Positions 61,833 to 64,000 of a stretch of 64,000 nt of DNA are shown here, in pieces. Position numbers and translations under genes: made by a program. Under the pieces are notes generated by a model. It made no database searches. It was not told the DNA's origin and worked only from the letters and a program-made list of their open reading frames with translations. Source of the DNA: Alphaproteobacteria bacterium (lineage in GTDB: Bacteria; Pseudomonadota; Alphaproteobacteria; CACIAM-22H2); assembly GCA_017308135.1 (NCBI GenBank), contig JAFKFM010000009.1:434001-498000 (forward strand), read 5' to 3'. How positions within the stretch are numbered: the first letter of the stretch is position 1; every line of letters begins with the position of its first letter.

Positions 61833-63290
61833 ATGAAACGACGCGAATTCCTGATCGCCACCGCCGCGGCGGGTGCCCTGCCGACGCTTCCGGTTTTCGC
61901 GCAAGCCCCGCGCCGCCTGATCGCCGCCAAACGGCAGATCGACGTGCGCGGGCGCGCGGCCAGCGTCTATGGCCTGACCGACGCGAACGGCAAGCCCGGC
62001 ATCTTCGCCAATGAAGGCGAGCGCTTCACGGTCGCGGTCGAGAACCGCATCGACGACGGCTTGATCCTGCATTGGCACGGCCAGACCAAGGCGGACGCGA
62101 CGCAAGATCGCGCGCGGCCCGACGGCGGCGCGCTTCAGCCCGGCGGCATCGACCGTCACGATTTCGAACTCACACCCGGCTCGCATTGGATGCACGCGCA
62201 CACGCTGCACGAGCAATTGCTGCTCGCCGCCCCGATGATCGCGCGCGAGAAGGATGCGGGCGACGTGCAAGACGTGGTCGTGATGCTGCACGATTTCAGC
62301 TTCAAATCGCCCGACGAAATCCTGATGGGCCTGACCGGCGGGACCGGCGGCGCGCATGGCGGTCACGGCGCGCATGGCGCCACGGGCGGCAACGCGCCGG
62401 GCATGATGGCGCGGCTGCGCGGCATGATGGGCGGTATGATAGGCGGCGGCCATGCGGGTCACGGTAGCGGCGGCATGTCGATGGCGCCGCACGCCAACGA
62501 CGTCGCCTACGACGCGTTCCTCGCCAACGACCGCACGTTGGACGATCCGGAGATCGTGCGCGTCGAACGAAAGGGCCGCGCGCGCTTGCGCGTTATCAAC
62601 GGCGGCACGGCGACGGCGTTCTTCGTCGATACCGGCGCGCTGCAAGCGAGCTGCATCGCCGTCGACGGCACGCCGTGTCTGCCTTATGCGGGCACGCGCT
62701 TTCCGATCGCGCAGGGTCAGCGTTTGGATCTGCTGGTCGAAATCCCGGCGGGCGGCGGCGCCTTCCCGATCTTCGCCCAGGTCGAGGCCGCGAAGATGCG
62801 CACCGGCATCGTGTTGGCGACATCGGGCGCGGTGATCGCGAAGCTCGACGGCGAAGCGGCAACAGCCGCCGCACATACCGATCTTTCGCTCGACGCGGCC
62901 TTGCGCGCGCGAGATCCGTTGTCCGACAGGAAGGCCGATCGCGTGCTGCCGATGGTGCTGGGCGAAGGCGCGAATTACCGCTGGACGATCAACGACCGCA
63001 TCCATGGCGAAGCCGCACCCATTCCGGTCAAGCGCGGCGAGCGGATCGAATTCCGCTTCATGAATCCGACGACGATGATGCACCCCATGCATCTGCATGG
63101 GCATCATTTCCAAATCGTCGAAATCGCGGGCAAGCGCCTATCGGGGCCGATGCGCGATACGGTGATCGTGCCGCCGCATGTGTCCGTCGCCGTTGCCGTC
63201 GAATTCGACAAGCAAGGCGATTGGTACATGCACTGCCATCACCTTTATCATATGGCGACGGGCATGATGACGGCCGTGGCCGTATCCTAG
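61833..63290 (+). CDS. Tat-exported multicopper oxidase with Met/His-rich loop
   Basis: 485 residues. The Tat-type signal starts MKRREFLIATAAAGALPTL. The four copper-ligand motifs are LHWHGQ, HWMHAHTLHEQ, MHPMHLHGHHFQ and WYMHCHHLYHMATGMM, giving the type 1 and trinuclear sites. A Gly/His/Met-rich insertion (about residues 171-215, with MMGGMIGGGHAGHG) lies between the first and second cupredoxin domains. It resembles CopA/CueO copper-detoxifying oxidases that oxidise Cu(I) in the periplasm. The promoter region above supports metal control. It converges with the DUF1194 gene. Confidence 0.92.
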   Translation: MKRREFLIATAAAGALPTLPVFAQAPRRLIAAKRQIDVRGRAASVYGLTDANGKPGIFANEGERFTVAVENRIDDGLILHWHGQTKADATQDRARPDGGALQPGGIDRHDFELTPGSHWMHAHTLHEQLLLAAPMIAREKDAGDVQDVVVMLHDFSFKSPDEILMGLTGGTGGAHGGHGAHGATGGNAPGMMARLRGMMGGMIGGGHAGHGSGGMSMAPHANDVAYDAFLANDRTLDDPEIVRVERKGRARLRVINGGTATAFFVDTGALQASCIAVDGTPCLPYAGTRFPIAQGQRLDLLVEIPAGGGAFPIFAQVEAAKMRTGIVLATSGAVIAKLDGEAATAAAHTDLSLDAALRARDPLSDRKADRVLPMVLGEGANYRWTINDRIHGEAAPIPVKRGERIEFRFMNPTTMMHPMHLHGHHFQIVEIAGKRLSGPMRDTVIVPPHVSVAVAVEFDKQGDWYMHCHHLYHMATGMMTAVAVS

Positions 63291-63997
63291 GAAATCTCGC
63301 GGATCAATTTGTTGAAGATCGCGTAGGCGAAATCCTGGCGGTCTTTCGCCGTCGCGACGAACGCGCCGGGCCCGCCGATCACGTTGGCTTCGTAGAAATC
63401 GCGCAATGGCCCGGTGCGCATCGCCTGGCCCGAGCCTTCGGCCTGGATCGCCAGCGCGTTGATGGTGATGCCCAACGCCACCGCGCGGTCGCGCGCGACG
63501 GAAGCGGGCGTGTGGCTGCGCATATCGGGCCCGTCGCCCGCGAGGTCGATCGTCGCGCGTTGCGCGCGGAACGGGGCGACGCGGATCAGATCGGTTGCCA
63601 TCGTCAGCGCGTCGCCGATCGCGTTGTAGGATTGGAATTCGCGCGGGGCCGCAACCAGCCGGTCGGCGAATTCCTCGGCGTCCGCCGCCGACGCAATACG
63701 CGTCCACGGCAATATCAGCTTCGGGGCACCCGGCGATCCCCATTCGCCATAGGCAACCGCGATCGCGCCCAGCCGCATGCCCAGGATCGATTGCACGACA
63801 CGCGGATGTTCGATGGCGGCGGCGGTGCCCTCGCGCTGGAGCTTGTATTCCTCCGGATCGATCGAGCCCGAGCCGTCATTGAGCAGTACCAGCAGCAATT
63901 CGACGTCGTTCGATTGTGCGCGGGCCGATTGCGCCAAAGCGGGCGCCGAAACCGCGCCCAAAACACCCATTCCGAAAGCCCGTCGCGTCAACGCCAT
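63287..63997 (-). CDS. DUF1194 family protein, vWA-like, Tat-exported
   Basis: 236 residues with a twin-arginine signal (TRRAFGMGVLGAVSAPAL, cleavage near ARAQS). The metal-ion-dependent adhesion site D-x-S-x-S is visible as Asp41-Gly-Ser-Gly-Ser45 (LLNDGSGSIDPEE), followed by IDLAGDGPDMRSHTPASVAR as a second MIDAS-like loop. DUF1194 proteins are exported vWA-like domains common in alphaproteobacteria; ligand and function are not established. Its ATG lies at the window edge, and its stop overlaps the multicopper oxidase stop by four bases. Confidence 0.9.
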   Translation of the reverse strand: MALTRRAFGMGVLGAVSAPALAQSARAQSNDVELLLVLLNDGSGSIDPEEYKLQREGTAAAIEHPRVVQSILGMRLGAIAVAYGEWGSPGAPKLILPWTRIASAADAEEFADRLVAAPREFQSYNAIGDALTMATDLIRVAPFRAQRATIDLAGDGPDMRSHTPASVARDRAVALGITINALAIQAEGSGQAMRTGPLRDFYEANVIGGPGAFVATAKDRQDFAYAIFNKLIREIS

Positions 63998-64000
63998 CGA

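Noticed and set aside
1-64000. CRISPR arrays, tRNA or rRNA genes, insertion sequences and prophage genes
   Set aside because: I looked for regularly spaced repeats, cloverleaf-forming segments, transposase motifs and att-like direct repeats and saw none. A tRNA scan would be needed to be certain.

Overview
The window is one contiguous stretch of GC-rich, densely coding bacterial chromosome. Its gene content points to an alphaproteobacterium, most like Rhodospirillales. Supporting genes are a fused TrpE-TrpG with a Trp-rich leader peptide, GapR (DUF2312), an ELM1-family protein, a DUF1178 protein, 5-aminolevulinate synthase, a hybrid CheA with its own receiver, and an Lrp / TrxB / LysR neighbourhood. 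I found no tRNA, rRNA, CRISPR array, insertion sequence or phage gene.

Layout. 1-7.3 kb: a truncated DUF2817 peptidase-like gene, a TPR protein, the MsrP catalytic subunit, an unrecognised 641-residue protein coupled to a GT4 glycosyltransferase, a GNAT, and two tandem 2OG-Fe(II) dioxygenases. 7.3-8.9 kb: an AT-rich island with one unknown membrane protein, then a candidate small RNA with a strong terminator. 8.9-17.5 kb: LysR, TrxB, ELM1, Lrp, small enzymes, a sugar-nucleotide epimerase, MsrQ, and a flavoprotein/LysR divergent pair. 17.5-24.5 kb: trp leader and trpE(G), a giant indolepyruvate-type oxidoreductase, DUF429 and GapR. 24.6-30.2 kb: a complete dipeptide/oligopeptide ABC transporter. 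30.5-37.3 kb: aminotransferase, HemA, glutamine-synthetase-like ligase, aldehyde dehydrogenase and iron alcohol dehydrogenase, which suggests amine or polyamine catabolism. 37.3-44.6 kb: a myo-inositol catabolic locus (iolG-SDR-iolB-iolC/J diverging from iolD-iolE). 44.6-45.6 kb: a lone ABC binding protein. 45.9-52.0 kb: chemotaxis genes (CheZ-like, CheW, hybrid CheA) with two unrecognised proteins.

52.2-60.9 kb is the most unusual part. Five minus-strand genes encode a CHAT-domain lipoprotein with TPRs, an exported caspase-family protease, an exported protein of unknown family, a CHASE2 adenylate cyclase and a membrane-anchored TAXI binding protein. Nearly every component has a periplasmic or envelope signal, so this looks like an envelope protease-plus-cAMP signalling module. 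It is my main candidate for an undescribed system.

61-64 kb: a uronate dehydrogenase, a Tat-exported multicopper oxidase with a Met/His-rich loop and a MerR-type promoter candidate, and a DUF1194 vWA-like protein.

All functions are inferred from reading the translations. No database search was possible.
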